Shown here: positions 55,141 to 64,000 of the stretch, piece by piece
How the letters are laid out: each line of letters starts with the position of its first letter
Position numbering within the stretch: position 1 is the first letter of the stretch
NCBI GenBank assembly: GCA_014155875.1
Contig: JACEFZ010027087.1
Span: 87,501 to 151,500, forward strand
DNA length: 64,000 bases
Source of the DNA: Cepaea nemoralis
Lineage: Eukaryota; Mollusca; Gastropoda; Stylommatophora; Helicidae
Direction of reading: 5' to 3'
Translations under genes and position numbers: made by a program
The notes under the pieces: generated by a model
Seen by the model: only the letters and a program-made list of their open reading frames with translations
The model's database searches: none
Told to the model about the DNA's origin: nothing

Positions 55141-55195
55141 TAGTAAAGAACTAACCAACGAACGAACGAACGAACAAACTTTATTTTCAAAGGGT
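55141..55195 (-). mobile_element. retroposon tail fragment, (GAAC)n plus CTTTATTTTCAAAGGG
   Basis: GAACGAACGAACGAACAAAC followed by TTTATTTTCAAAGGGTGG is the extreme 3' end of the family seen at 8443, 35.4 and 46.6 kb, inserted between the two 47-bp subarrays. Confidence 0.75.
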
Positions 55196-55790
55196 GGAAG
55201 ACGGAATTTGTGGTGGCTATATCGTGATCCAGTACTGTTTAGTGACGATGGAATTTTTGGTGGGTATATGGTGATCCAGTATTGTTTAGTGACGATACAA
55301 TTTGTGGTGGCTATATGGTGATCCAGTATTGTTTAGTGAAGATACAATTTGTGGTGGCTATAAGGTGATCCAGTATTGTCTAGTGACAATGGAATTTGTG
55401 GTGGGTATATGGTGATCCAGTATTGTTTAGTGACGATACAATTTGTGGTGGCTATATGGTGATCCAGTATTGTTTAGTGACGATACAATTTGTGGTGGCT
55501 ATATGGTGATCCAGTATTATTTAGTGAAGATGGAATCTGTGGTGGCTATATGGTGATCCAGTATTGTTTAGTGAAGATACAATTTGTGGTGGCTATATGG
55601 TGATCCAGTATTGTTTAGTGACGATACAATCTGTGGTGGCTATATGGTGATCCAGTATTGTTTAGTGACGATACAATTTGTGGTGGCTATATGGTGATCC
55701 AGTATTGTTTAGTGAAGATACAATTTGTGGTGGCTATATGGTGATCCAGTATTGTTTAGTGACGATGGAATTTGTGGTGGGTATATAAAA
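55196..55790. repeat. 47-bp satellite, subfamily 2 (about 13 copies)
   Basis: GTGGTGGCTATATGGTGATC followed by CAGTATTGTTTAGTGACGATACAATTT repeats every 47 bases. It shares ATGGTGATCC and TTTAGTGA/TATAGTGA with subfamily 1, so the two are related arrays. Confidence 0.94.
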
Positions 55791-55792
55791 TG

Positions 55793-56409
55793 GAGGATGT
55801 AGTGGGGAATTATGGTTAGGTACAAGAAATGAAAGAGGGGAAAAGCTAATAGAATGGGCAAATATCAATGATATGATAATTGGAAACACATGGTTTAAAC
55901 ACCATAAAAGACGACTGTACACATGGATAAGCCCTGATAAGAAAATACGCAACCAAATTGACTACATACTAATTAATAAAAGATTTAGAAATGCTTTAAT
56001 GAATGTAAAGACAATGCCTGGTGCTGACTGTAATAGTGATCATGAACCACTATGTGGACAAATAAAAGTAAGATTAAAGAGAGGGAAAAAAATGGTTAAG
56101 AACATGCGACTTAATAAAGAGGTTCTGAAAATAGATAAAGAAATGCAAGAACAATACAGAGTGACTGTGAAAAATAGGTACAATGCAATAACTAAAATAC
56201 AGAGTATAGATGAACAATGGGAAATGTTAAGGGACTCCATTCATCAAACTAGCAAAGATGTATTACCGGAGAGAGGCAAAATAGCTAAGAAAAAATGGAT
56301 GAATGAAGATATCTTAAAACTGATGGACAAAAGAAAACAGAGTAAAAATGACAAACAAGAATACGCTAAGATCAATAAAGAAATAAAAGATAAACTGTGG
56401 GAAGGCTAA
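55793..56409 (+). pseudogene. LINE D endonuclease C-terminal half and linker
   Basis: The frame EDVVGNYGLGTRNERGEKLI, then RLYTWISPDKKIRNQIDYIL and MPGADCNSDHEPLCGQI shows the last endonuclease motifs, including the catalytic Asp-His pair. The first half with GDFNA is missing. A long basic, helix-rich linker ends at a stop at 56409. Confidence 0.88.
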
Positions 56410-56474
56410 AGAAAGTTGGTTAAACGAGCAATGCAAAAATAATTGAATTAAATTCCATTAAAGATACAAATAAT

Positions 56475-56851
56475 ATGCACAGACAAATCAGTGAGCTTAC
56501 AGGAAGAAAAATCAGAATAAATACAGGGTGTTTGAAATCAAAAACAGGAAAGATAATATTAGAGGAAGATGCTATAATGAAGAGGTGGAATGAGTATATA
56601 AGAGAATTATATGAAGGAGAAAGGGAAGAATTAACAGACGATAGAAACTTAGAAGGTCCACCTATTCTAAAAGAAGAAGTTGCTGACGCTATGAAACGTA
56701 TGATGAAAGGAAAAACAGCTGGGCCAGATGAAATCACAATAGAAGAATTAGAAGTATTGGGAGAATTTAGAGTAGATATATTAACCAAAATGTTGAATGA
56801 TATTTACAGCAGTGGATATTTACCCAGTGATATGCTGAAATCTGTATTTAT
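56475..56851 (+). pseudogene. LINE D RT lead-in
   Basis: HRQISELTGRKIRINTGCLK, then WNEYIRELYEGEREELTDDR and RMMKGKTAGPDEITIEELEV (the KAxGPDxI block), ending LKSVF at the LINE C3 insertion. The next residues, IAIPKRPGAIDCEDFRTINL, resume at 58286 after the insertion. Confidence 0.88.
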
Positions 56852-58274
56852 CAATCAATCAATCATGTGCCATGCCGGAAAGCGTGGGCGGTCATGACTC
56901 GCCATTTCACTCGATCACCAGTGTCGTGGATCAGCTCAGTGTTCCTGTCTCGTCCATGCCATGTGGCCAAGCCATCCAGGTATTTTCCTCTCGGTCTTCT
57001 TCTTGGTCTGTTCCCCTCGATCTTGCCAATTGTCACTAAGTTCTCCAATCCATTTCTTCTCATAACATGTCCAACAAATTTTGACTGTCTACGTCTAATT
57101 TCTCTAATCAGTTTATGATGTTTATTTGTCTCCTGTAGTAATTGGTCATTGGTTTTTCTGTCTGTCCATGGTATTCTTTGCATTTTCCTCAGAAACCACA
57201 TTTCTGCAGCCATCAGATGCTTTTCAGCTTGACTGCTCATTGTCCAAGTTTCACATCCATACAAAAGAACAGGCTCTATGTATCCCCTCAACACTCTTTT
57301 TCTCATTTCAATTGACACCTTCTTATTGGTCAGAATGTTTTTCATCTTGCTAAAGGCTACTTTCGCCATGGCGATTCTTGTTCTAATCTCTTCAAGGCAT
57401 CTCCCATCAGATGTTATAACTGTTCCAAGATAATTGTACCGATTCACTTGTTGAAGAATATTTCCATTTACTTGTATATTACATTGTGGCACTTCTTCCT
57501 TCCTACTGACGACCATAACCTGAGTCTTTTTACAATTTAATTCTAACCCCAGTTGCTCACTGTGTACAACAACCGCATCTACTAATTGTTGCAGGTCCTG
57601 CTCATTGTCTGCAATTAATACTGTATCATCTGCATATCTAATGTTATTGATGTTTCGTCCTCCAATGCTGATTCCATTTATATCCTCTACATTTCTGAAA
57701 ATATTTTCACTATACAGGGAAAAAAGATCTGGAGACATCACACATCCCTGCCTAACACCTCTCTTAATTGGCTGATACTGTCCCACTTCATTATCAATCC
57801 TTATTGCAGCTTGTTGTTTCCAATATATGTTTTTTATAAGTCTAATGTCTTTCCCATCAATTTGTAGATCTGCAAGCATATCCACCATGCTGACATGTCT
57901 AACGCTATCAAAAGCCTTTGTATAGTCAATAAAGCAAAGATGTATATCCTTATTTACTTCTATAGCACGTTCAATAACTGTTCTCAGCATATACACAGCA
58001 TTTACTGTACCCTTTCCTTCTACAAACCCGCATTGTTCTTCCCCTATTTTAGGTTGTATCTTCTTCCTCATTCTTTGCATGATAATTCTTAGCAAAATCT
58101 TTGTGATGTGACTCATTATACTAATTGTTCTATGTTGATCACATTCCAAGGTTCCTGATTTCTTTGGGATTGCAATAAATATAGAGTTACATAATTCAGG
58201 AGGTATATCTCCAGTATCATATAATGTGTTCAGCAGTCTGGTGACTTGATCTAGTCCACATTCTTCTAAATTCT
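56852..58274 (-). mobile_element. LINE C3 inserted in LINE D
   Basis: The element is bounded by an 11-bp duplication TCTGTATTTAT (56841-56851 and 58275-58285) that also restores the LINE D reading frame if one copy is removed. It is 5'-truncated and has a (GATT)n-type tail, seen on the plus strand as CAATCAATCAATCATG. Confidence 0.95.
56863..58149 (-). CDS. LINE C3 reverse transcriptase and C-terminus, open 428 codons
   Basis: The frame is open from the 5' truncation to a stop at 56863. It carries EEQCGFVEGKGTVNAVYMLR, HLCFIDYTKAFDSVRHVSMV (catalytic Asp), GVRQGCVMSPDLFSLYSENI and IRYADDTVLIADNEQDLQQL (YADD), then YNYLGTVITSDGRCLEEIRT, EMWFLRKMQRIPWTDRKTND and KIEGNRPRRRPRGKYLDGLA. C1 and C2 are interrupted relatives; this copy is unbroken but lacks the endonuclease and the first RT blocks, so it could not retrotranspose alone. 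Confidence 0.9.
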   Translation of the reverse strand: MECDQHRTISIMSHITKILLRIIMQRMRKKIQPKIGEEQCGFVEGKGTVNAVYMLRTVIERAIEVNKDIHLCFIDYTKAFDSVRHVSMVDMLADLQIDGKDIRLIKNIYWKQQAAIRIDNEVGQYQPIKRGVRQGCVMSPDLFSLYSENIFRNVEDINGISIGGRNINNIRYADDTVLIADNEQDLQQLVDAVVVHSEQLGLELNCKKTQVMVVSRKEEVPQCNIQVNGNILQQVNRYNYLGTVITSDGRCLEEIRTRIAMAKVAFSKMKNILTNKKVSIEMRKRVLRGYIEPVLLYGCETWTMSSQAEKHLMAAEMWFLRKMQRIPWTDRKTNDQLLQETNKHHKLIREIRRRQSKFVGHVMRRNGLENLVTIGKIEGNRPRRRPRGKYLDGLATWHGRDRNTELIHDTGDRVKWRVMTAHAFRHGT

Positions 58275-58285
58275 TCTGTATTTAT

Positions 58286-59597
58286 AGCTATACCAAAAAG
58301 ACCAGGAGCAATTGATTGTGAAGATTTTCGTACAATTAACCTTATAAACCATATCACTAAGCTTCTACTCAGAATCATAATGAGAAGAACCAAAAATAAA
58401 ATAAAAATGGAAATTAGTGAAGAACAGTATGGATTTGTGGAAGGAAAGGGCACAAACAATGCAATTTATACATTACGGACACTAATAGAAAGGTCAATAG
58501 AGAAACAGAGAGACATATATTTGTGCTTCATAGATTATACTAAGGCATTTGATAAAGTAAAACATGATGAACTGATTAAAATGTTGGAAGATATCAACAC
58601 TGATGGAAAAGATTTAAGAATAATAAAGAATATTTACTGGAACCAAGTAGCAGCAATTAAAATGGGAAATAAAGAGGGTAGTTACGAACAGATAAAGCTA
58701 GGAGTACGACAAGGGTGTGTCTTGTCACCAGATCTTTTCTCCCTTTATAGCGAAGTAATAATGAGAGAGATCAAAGAGATGCCAGGAATACTAGTTGGAG
58801 GTTATAATATAAATAATATACGCTATGCAGATGACACAGTATTGGTGGCGGATAATTCAACAGACCTACAACAATTATTAGACGTTGTAGTAACAGAGAG
58901 TGCAAGGAAAGGACTCTCCTTGAATATCAAGAAAACAGTAACAATGGTAATATCAAAGAAAATGGTGACACCAAAATGTGACATAGAAATAGAAGGGAAA
59001 ATCCTTAACCAAGTTGATAATTTTAGATACCTAGGGGCATTTATAACATCAGATGGAAGATGTACAACAGAGATTAGGAGCAGAATAGGGCAGGCAAAAG
59101 CCGCATTTCAGAAAATGAAGAGTATCTTATGCAATAAGTCACTATCACTGAATGTAAGAAAGAGAGTGCTGAAATGCTATGTAGAACCAGTTTTGCTGTA
59201 TGGCAGTGAATCTTGGAATGTAAATGAACAAATTAAGAAGAAATTAGAAGCAACAGAGATGTGGTTCCTGAGACGAATGTTGCGAATTCCTTGGACTGCC
59301 AGAGTAACTAACGACGACTGCCTGAAACAGGCTAACGAAACTAGAACATTATATACAACAATAAGACAGAGACAAACAGCTTTCCTCGGTCATGTGATGA
59401 GAAGAGAGGCATTGGAGAACATCGTAACAACTGGAAAGATCGAGGGGAAGAGAGGCAGAGGTAGACCAAGAGAAGTGATGCTGGATGGATTGAGACGGTG
59501 GCATGGAGGAATATCAGCAGCAGAGTTGATCCAGAAAACCAAAGACCGAGATCTATGGAGAGCCATGAACGCCTACGCCAGCCGGCACGGCACTTGA
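58286..59597 (+). CDS. LINE D reverse transcriptase and C-terminus, open from 58286
   Basis: The frame continues from the target duplication with IAIPKRPGAIDCEDFRTINL, then ISEEQYGFVEGKGTNNAIYT, IYLCFIDYTKAFDKVKHDEL (catalytic Asp), LGVRQGCVLSPDLFSLYSEV and IRYADDTVLVADNSTDLQQL (YADD). It goes on to EMWFLRRMLRIPWTARVTND, AFLGHVMRREALENIVTTGK and GRGRPREVMLDGLRRWHGG, closing NAYASRHGT. No stop occurs, so before LINE C3 landed most of this protein was intact. It resembles LINE C proteins throughout but is a separate family at DNA level. Confidence 0.9.
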
Positions 59598-59604
59598 TGA
59601 TGAT

Positions 59605-59640
59605 GATATGGTGATCCTGGTCTCCGTGGCCAAAGGCTTG
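59605..59640. repeat. 47-bp satellite remnant
   Basis: ATATGGTGATCCTGG continues the array of 55196-55790 beyond LINE D. Confidence 0.6.
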
Positions 59641-62600
59641 CGAACGCGGTTCGTGAGCCGCTTACCAGGCGTTCGAAACGCAGCCGCGACCGATTTGTGC
59701 AGCAGATCGTGTCGCGTTGCGTTATAACGTGTTGGTATGGGAGCCGGAAAGAGTCAGGTCTTAGTCAGATATGACTGAGCTACCGTATGACAGTAGACGG
59801 TACTACCTGCTTTCTGTCAGCGCCGAATGTTGGGCGGCGCTTACCAAACCCGACACCCCACATTGTGCCAACGGCTTCGGGCGGAAGAGCGCAATTGGGA
59901 GGGTACTAGCCTTATCCTGGTGCGAGGAAATGCAACCCAAAGACAAAATAAGTCATGGCAGGGCAGACCAGGCCCTAAGCCTTGGTTGGCAGCTGGTCTA
60001 GGATCGAAGCTCCGACAGGCGGACAGTTAGAGCATTGCTTTGCTGATCCGGCAGCTTCTGCAGCTTGTCTTGTTCCAGATGTATAGGTGTTAACTTTCCT
60101 CTGGAGTGAACTAGGCAGGCCGAGAGAGGGATCATGCTGCATGGGCAACACATGGTTTCTTTATTTTAGCCCAGGCTTTGTGCTATGGAGAGGCAATAAC
60201 TCCATCCCTGGTCTTAACCGGTCTCGGAATCAAAGCGAGAGGCAACTGTTACGGGTTATAAGTCCTTGTCAGTTGGCGTAGACATGGGGCGCCACGCGTT
60301 GCCTCTGACGGTGGGAGACACCTACAGGTGTCACTGATCAGCTACCGCCCGCCTCAAGCTGGGCAGCCCCCGGCCAATTGGGTGCTGATCCGCCACAGCC
60401 TGCCTGCTTCAATGGGTGCTTGGGGCTAGGACAAAATCTGAATCGCAGGCTGTAAAACCAATGCACCAGGTACTAATAAAAAGAATAATAGAAACCTCAA
60501 GCTACGGCTTGCAACCTGGAACGTGAGAACCATGTGTCCAGGATTTTCCACTGACTTGACAAATATTGACGATGTGAGAAAAACGGCTGTGATTGATGCT
60601 GAACTCAATCGTCTTAACATTGATATTGCTGGCCTGCAGGAGACTCGCCTCGCTGAGGAAGGGTCACTCAGGGAAAACAATTACACCTTTTTTTGGAAGG
60701 GAAGAGGGCAGGCAGAAAAAAGGCAACACGGTGTGGGCTTTGCAGTGAAGAATTCGCTACTGGGAATGATTGATATCCCAGCTGGAGGTAATGAAAGATT
60801 ATTATCGCTGCGCTTGGCAACCTCTTGTGGATTTGCCACCATTCTCACTGCATATGCACCGACACTCACTTCCTCTGATGATGTGAAAGATGCGTTCTAT
60901 GAGCAGCTAGACTCTGCGATCAAGGCAGTTCCAAAATCCGACTACATTTATATGCTCGGTGATTTCAATGCTCGTGTGGGCAAGGACTCGAGTTCATGGC
61001 CAGTGTGCCTTGGAAAATACAACATCGGTCGCATGAATGATAATGGGCAAAGGCTGCTGGAGCATTGCACTAGAAATGACCTATGTATTACAAACTCCTT
61101 TTTTAAAACAAAAGAGATGCATAAGGTCACATGGAAACATCCAAGATCCGGCCATTGGCATCAGCTGGACTTCATTATCACACGGAGACAACATCTGAAC
61201 CATACATCATTAACTCGAAGTTACCACAGTGCTGACTGTGATACAGATCATTCTTTGGTTGTTGCAAGGGTTAGACTGAGACCAAAGAGAATCTACACAG
61301 CTAAACACAAGTCTAGCCCCAGGATTAATATTATTAACACTCACGATCCTGGAAAGTGCTTTGAATTTCAACAGCAACTTGAGGACGCTTTCAATGATAC
61401 ATCAGAAAATTGTATAGTAAATGATAAATGGAGTAAACTTAAGGAAACTATTTATAAAACAGCGGTAGGGGTTTACGGCACTGTGGATCATAAGAGGCAG
61501 GACTGGTTTGCGGCAAACAGCCAGATACTGCAGCCCTTGATTGATAAAAAGAAGATAGCTCTCTTAAGAAACAAGGAAAGACCAACGCGTAACACTCTGA
61601 GTGAGCTGAAGCAAGCGAGGAAGGATGTACAAAAGGCTGCCAGGCAGTGTGCGAATGACTATTGGATCAAGTTATGTGAGTCCATTCAAATCGCAAGTGA
61701 TAAGGGAAACATCAGAAGCATGTATGAAGGGATAAAGAAAGCCTGTGGTCCAATGATCAAAAGAAGTGCACCGCTGAAAACCTTGACTGGAGAAATCATC
61801 ACTGATAAGAAACAGCAGATGGATAGATGGGTCGAGCACTATTTAGAGCTTTACTCAAGTGAGACCAAGCTGGCGGATGATGCCCTCAACGCCATAGAGG
61901 CCCTGCCAACTCTTGACCACCTGGACACACTTCCCACTATAACAGAAGTTAAGTGTGCTGTAAATGAGCTTGCATCTGGCAAGGCTCTAGGTAAGGATGG
62001 GATTCCAATAGAGGTGATCAGGAGTGGGCAAGACACCCTCGCTCTACAGATCCACCAGCTAATAGAGCTATGCTGGCGAGAAGGACAAGTCCCACAGGAT
62101 TTCAAAGATTCAAACATCATAACGCTGTACAAGAACAAGGGAGATCGGAGCGACTGCAACAACTATAGGGGTATCTCACTTCTGTGTATTGTTGGGAAAG
62201 TATTTGCCAGAATTGTCCTGCGCAGACTTCAAGTCCTGGGAGATCAAGTCTACCCCGAATCACAGTGCGGCTTCCGTCAGAACCGGTCTACCATTGATAT
62301 GATATTCTCATTGCGACAGATGCAAGAAAAATGCCGGGAACAAAATCAGCCACTGTTTATTGCCTTCATCGACCTCACAAAGGCATTCGATTTGGTCAGT
62401 CGTGAGGGTCTGTTCAAAGCACTAAAGAAGATTGGCTGTCCACCAACTCTTCTGTCCATTGTGGAATCGTTCCACACAGGCATGAAGGGTATAATCAAGT
62501 TTGATGGCTCAACTTCAGAAGAGTTTGAAATCAAGAGTGGAGTTAAGCAAGGTTGTGTACTAGCCCCCACCCTCTTTGGGATATACTTTTCACTTCTACT

Positions 62601-63870
62601 GAAATATGCCTTTCGTGATCAGGATGACGGTATATACATTCACTCACGCTCAGATGGTGGCCTCTATAATGCTCAGAGATTGAAGGCCAAGACCAAAATT
62701 AGCAGGGTACTAATCAAAGAGTTGCTTTTTGCGGATGATGCTGCGATTACGACCCACTCTGAGGAAGAATTACAACATCTACTATCTGCATTCTCCAATG
62801 CTTGTTCTGAATTTGGTTTAACAATTAACAAAAAGAAGACACAGATTATGTCACAAGGTGCACATGGTGTACCATCAATCTTTATTGACGACGCCGAACT
62901 GGAGATAGTAGACCATTTTACATATCTTGGATCAGAGGTAAATAGCAAATTATCCCTCGATCAGGAAATCAACATCAGGATTGGCAAGGCAGCAACAACA
63001 ATGAACATGTTAGCAAAAAGAGTCTGGGAGAACAGGAAGCTTACTGCCAAAACAAAAGTCCTCGTCTACCAAGCCTGTGTCCTTAGTACTCTTCTTTATG
63101 GCAGTGAAACCTGGACAACTTACTCACGCCAAGAGAAACGTTTAAACAGCTTTCATATGCGGTGTCTGCGAAGAATACTTGGTATTAAGTGGCAAGACAA
63201 AATCACAAATACTGAAGTATTGGAAAGATCAGGTTGTGTGACGGTGTATTCCATGCTCAGTCTTCGTAGACTTAGATGGATAGGACACGTTAGGAGGATG
63301 GATGATGGTAGAATACCAAAGGACATCTTTTTTGGTGAATTACAGACGGGTAGGAGATCTCAGGGTCGGCCTCTACTACGATACAAAGATGTGTGTAAGC
63401 GGGACATGATTGATACAGGCATTGATAATGCACAATGGGAGCATGTCGCCGCTGAACGTGTTGCATGGAGGGCAACTATCAGAAATGGAATAAAGACAAA
63501 GGAGAAAATGATTGCAGATAAAGCACACACAGAGCGTGAGAGACGTAAGATGGTGCAAAATGGTGGAAATGTCCATGTTTTCACATGCACCTACTGTGGG
63601 CAAACATTTGCAGCAAGAATTGGCCTTACCAGCCACACTCGCCACCGCCATGGATCGTAGTTATTGCCATATGACAGTTATTAAGCCTTTTTGAAGCACA
63701 ATGTACCAAACTATCGTCTGTCAAGACGGAAAGGTGCCAATGATGGGAGCCGGTCGTTCAGAAAGCAATGGCGAACAACTGAACGTAAAAAAACACTGCC
63801 TAGTACTTAAACAGCAGCTGAGACATGCTGGTATTGACTGCAACGTCCTACAAGGGATATGCAACATGTT
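59641..63870 (+). mobile_element. LINE A1: full-length, apparently intact RTE-like retrotransposon
   Basis: An about 0.85-kb GC-richer 5' UTR precedes one long ORF (60523-63660), and about 210 bases of 3' sequence follow. The 5' UTR is shared with LINE A2 (17300-18188, minus) and with the orphan fragment at 49985-50480. The coding part is shared with the fragment at 37759-39154 at very high identity. A single endonuclease/RT protein is the RTE plan. Exact ends are uncertain because I cannot find a target duplication; AAATATATGGTGATCC at 63880 may be flanking satellite. Confidence 0.85.
60523..63660 (+). CDS. LINE A1 endonuclease/reverse transcriptase with C2H2 finger (1045 aa)
   Basis: An N-terminal AP-type endonuclease spans about residues 1-245: LQETR with the metal-binding Glu40, MLGDFNAR at 145-151, QLDFIITRR, and ADCDTDHSLV with Asp242/His243. 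A basic linker follows. RT blocks from about 480: SGKALGKDGIPIEVIRSG, SDCNNYRGISLLCIVGKVFA, SQCGFRQNRST, FIAFIDLTKAFDLVSREGLF, SGVKQGCVLAPTLFGIYF and FADD at 736-739. The C-terminus has MRCLRRILGIKWQDKITNTE, RWIGHVRRMDDGRIPKD and a C2H2 finger (Cys1022, Cys1025, His1038, His1041 or His1043). There are no stops or frameshifts. The frame is open upstream to about 60441 with no ATG, and that part encodes LKLRLATWNVRT, the first endonuclease strand with its usual Asn. Confidence 0.95.
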   Translation: MRTMCPGFSTDLTNIDDVRKTAVIDAELNRLNIDIAGLQETRLAEEGSLRENNYTFFWKGRGQAEKRQHGVGFAVKNSLLGMIDIPAGGNERLLSLRLATSCGFATILTAYAPTLTSSDDVKDAFYEQLDSAIKAVPKSDYIYMLGDFNARVGKDSSSWPVCLGKYNIGRMNDNGQRLLEHCTRNDLCITNSFFKTKEMHKVTWKHPRSGHWHQLDFIITRRQHLNHTSLTRSYHSADCDTDHSLVVARVRLRPKRIYTAKHKSSPRINIINTHDPGKCFEFQQQLEDAFNDTSENCIVNDKWSKLKETIYKTAVGVYGTVDHKRQDWFAANSQILQPLIDKKKIALLRNKERPTRNTLSELKQARKDVQKAARQCANDYWIKLCESIQIASDKGNIRSMYEGIKKACGPMIKRSAPLKTLTGEIITDKKQQMDRWVEHYLELYSSETKLADDALNAIEALPTLDHLDTLPTITEVKCAVNELASGKALGKDGIPIEVIRSGQDTLALQIHQLIELCWREGQVPQDFKDSNIITLYKNKGDRSDCNNYRGISLLCIVGKVFARIVLRRLQVLGDQVYPESQCGFRQNRSTIDMIFSLRQMQEKCREQNQPLFIAFIDLTKAFDLVSREGLFKALKKIGCPPTLLSIVESFHTGMKGIIKFDGSTSEEFEIKSGVKQGCVLAPTLFGIYFSLLLKYAFRDQDDGIYIHSRSDGGLYNAQRLKAKTKISRVLIKELLFADDAAITTHSEEELQHLLSAFSNACSEFGLTINKKKTQIMSQGAHGVPSIFIDDAELEIVDHFTYLGSEVNSKLSLDQEINIRIGKAATTMNMLAKRVWENRKLTAKTKVLVYQACVLSTLLYGSETWTTYSRQEKRLNSFHMRCLRRILGIKWQDKITNTEVLERSGCVTVYSMLSLRRLRWIGHVRRMDDGRIPKDIFFGELQTGRRSQGRPLLRYKDVCKRDMIDTGIDNAQWEHVAAERVAWRATIRNGIKTKEKMIADKAHTERERRKMVQNGGNVHVFTCTYCGQTFAARIGLTSHTRHRHGS

Positions 63871-64000
63871 AAAAAAATATATGGTGATCCGTATTACCAA
63901 AACATCAGATACAATATAGTTTAATACAAAGAAGATGGAGATCAACCATAACATCTGCGAAAACCCTACGAAGTGCAGACTGTGGTACAGATCATCAGTT
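63871..64000 (+). pseudogene. possible LINE endonuclease fragment at window edge
   Basis: One frame near the end reads LRSADCGTDHQ, matching the ADCxTDH motif that closes APE-type LINE endonucleases. The 70 bases before it have no clear identity, and the element would continue beyond the window. Confidence 0.4.

Larger units (their letters stand above)
55791..59604 (+). mobile_element. LINE D: RTE/BovB-like retrotransposon split by LINE C3
   Basis: The coding parts lie at 55793-56409, 56475-56840 and 58286-59597, with LINE C3 (56852-58274) inserted between RT blocks. The 5' end begins in the middle of the endonuclease. The 3' end has a (GAT)n tail at 59594-59606 and is followed by ATATGGTGATCC of the 47-bp satellite, so the element lies within that array. 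Confidence 0.92.

Noticed and set aside
54352..55158. 268- and 234-codon minus-strand frames of TIPSRITIYPLQIPSSLYHP repeats
   Set aside because: They derive from the 47-bp satellite; two overlapping frames are equally open, as expected of a repeat.

Overview
This is eukaryotic, almost certainly invertebrate, repeat DNA. I find no host protein gene, tRNA or rRNA. All recognisable coding sequence belongs to transposable elements. The mix of several RTE-like LINE families, an RNase H-bearing Ingi/I-like LINE, a GIY-YIG Penelope-like element, hAT and Tigger/pogo DNA transposons and a miniature LTR retrotransposon is what marine lophotrochozoan genomes, especially molluscs, commonly carry. The taxon is inference only.

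Layout. (1) 1-9.9 kb is tandem repeat: a 69-bp array, a 6.5-kb array of 23-bp units with a 2.6-kb internal duplication, microsatellites, then 53-bp and 41-bp arrays, the last carrying CACGTG in most units. Two short LINE 3' ends lie among them. (2) 9.9-11.56 kb shows nothing recognisable. (3) 11.56-21.7 kb is a satellite family of 30/34/35-bp units sharing the core CCAACATTAYAGTTGT, split by a 4.1-kb LINE (A2) flanked by a 10-bp target duplication. (4) 21.7-36.6 kb is a G-rich GTGGG tract interrupted by two hAT copies. The second hAT (25.27-35.97 kb, perfect 12-bp terminal inverted repeats) contains an RNase H LINE fragment, a 1.95-kb non-coding TG..CA element, a 766-bp tandem duplication, a 3.4-kb Penelope-like element and a G-rich/LINE-tail insert. 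(5) 36.8-46.5 kb holds two copies of LINE family B. One is interrupted by a LINE A fragment and a second copy of the 1.95-kb element. The other is interrupted by a complete 1.85-kb LTR retrotransposon (TSD GTCGT) whose primer-binding site is present four times in tandem. (6) 46.66-49.93 kb is a Tigger-like element holding two LINE C fragments in opposite orientation, each with its own 8-bp target duplication. (7) 50.5-53.9 kb is a 53-bp array split by a 2.4-kb Ingi-like LINE. (8) 54.4-59.6 kb is a 47-bp array split by LINE D, itself split by LINE C. (9) 59.6-63.9 kb is LINE A1, with an uninterrupted 1045-residue endonuclease/reverse transcriptase frame.

Target-site duplications readable by eye give a relative order of insertion: satellites and G-rich tracts oldest, then hAT, Tigger, LINE B and LINE D, then the elements inside them. 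LINE A1 is the only element that looks potentially competent; the others are truncated, frameshifted or interrupted.
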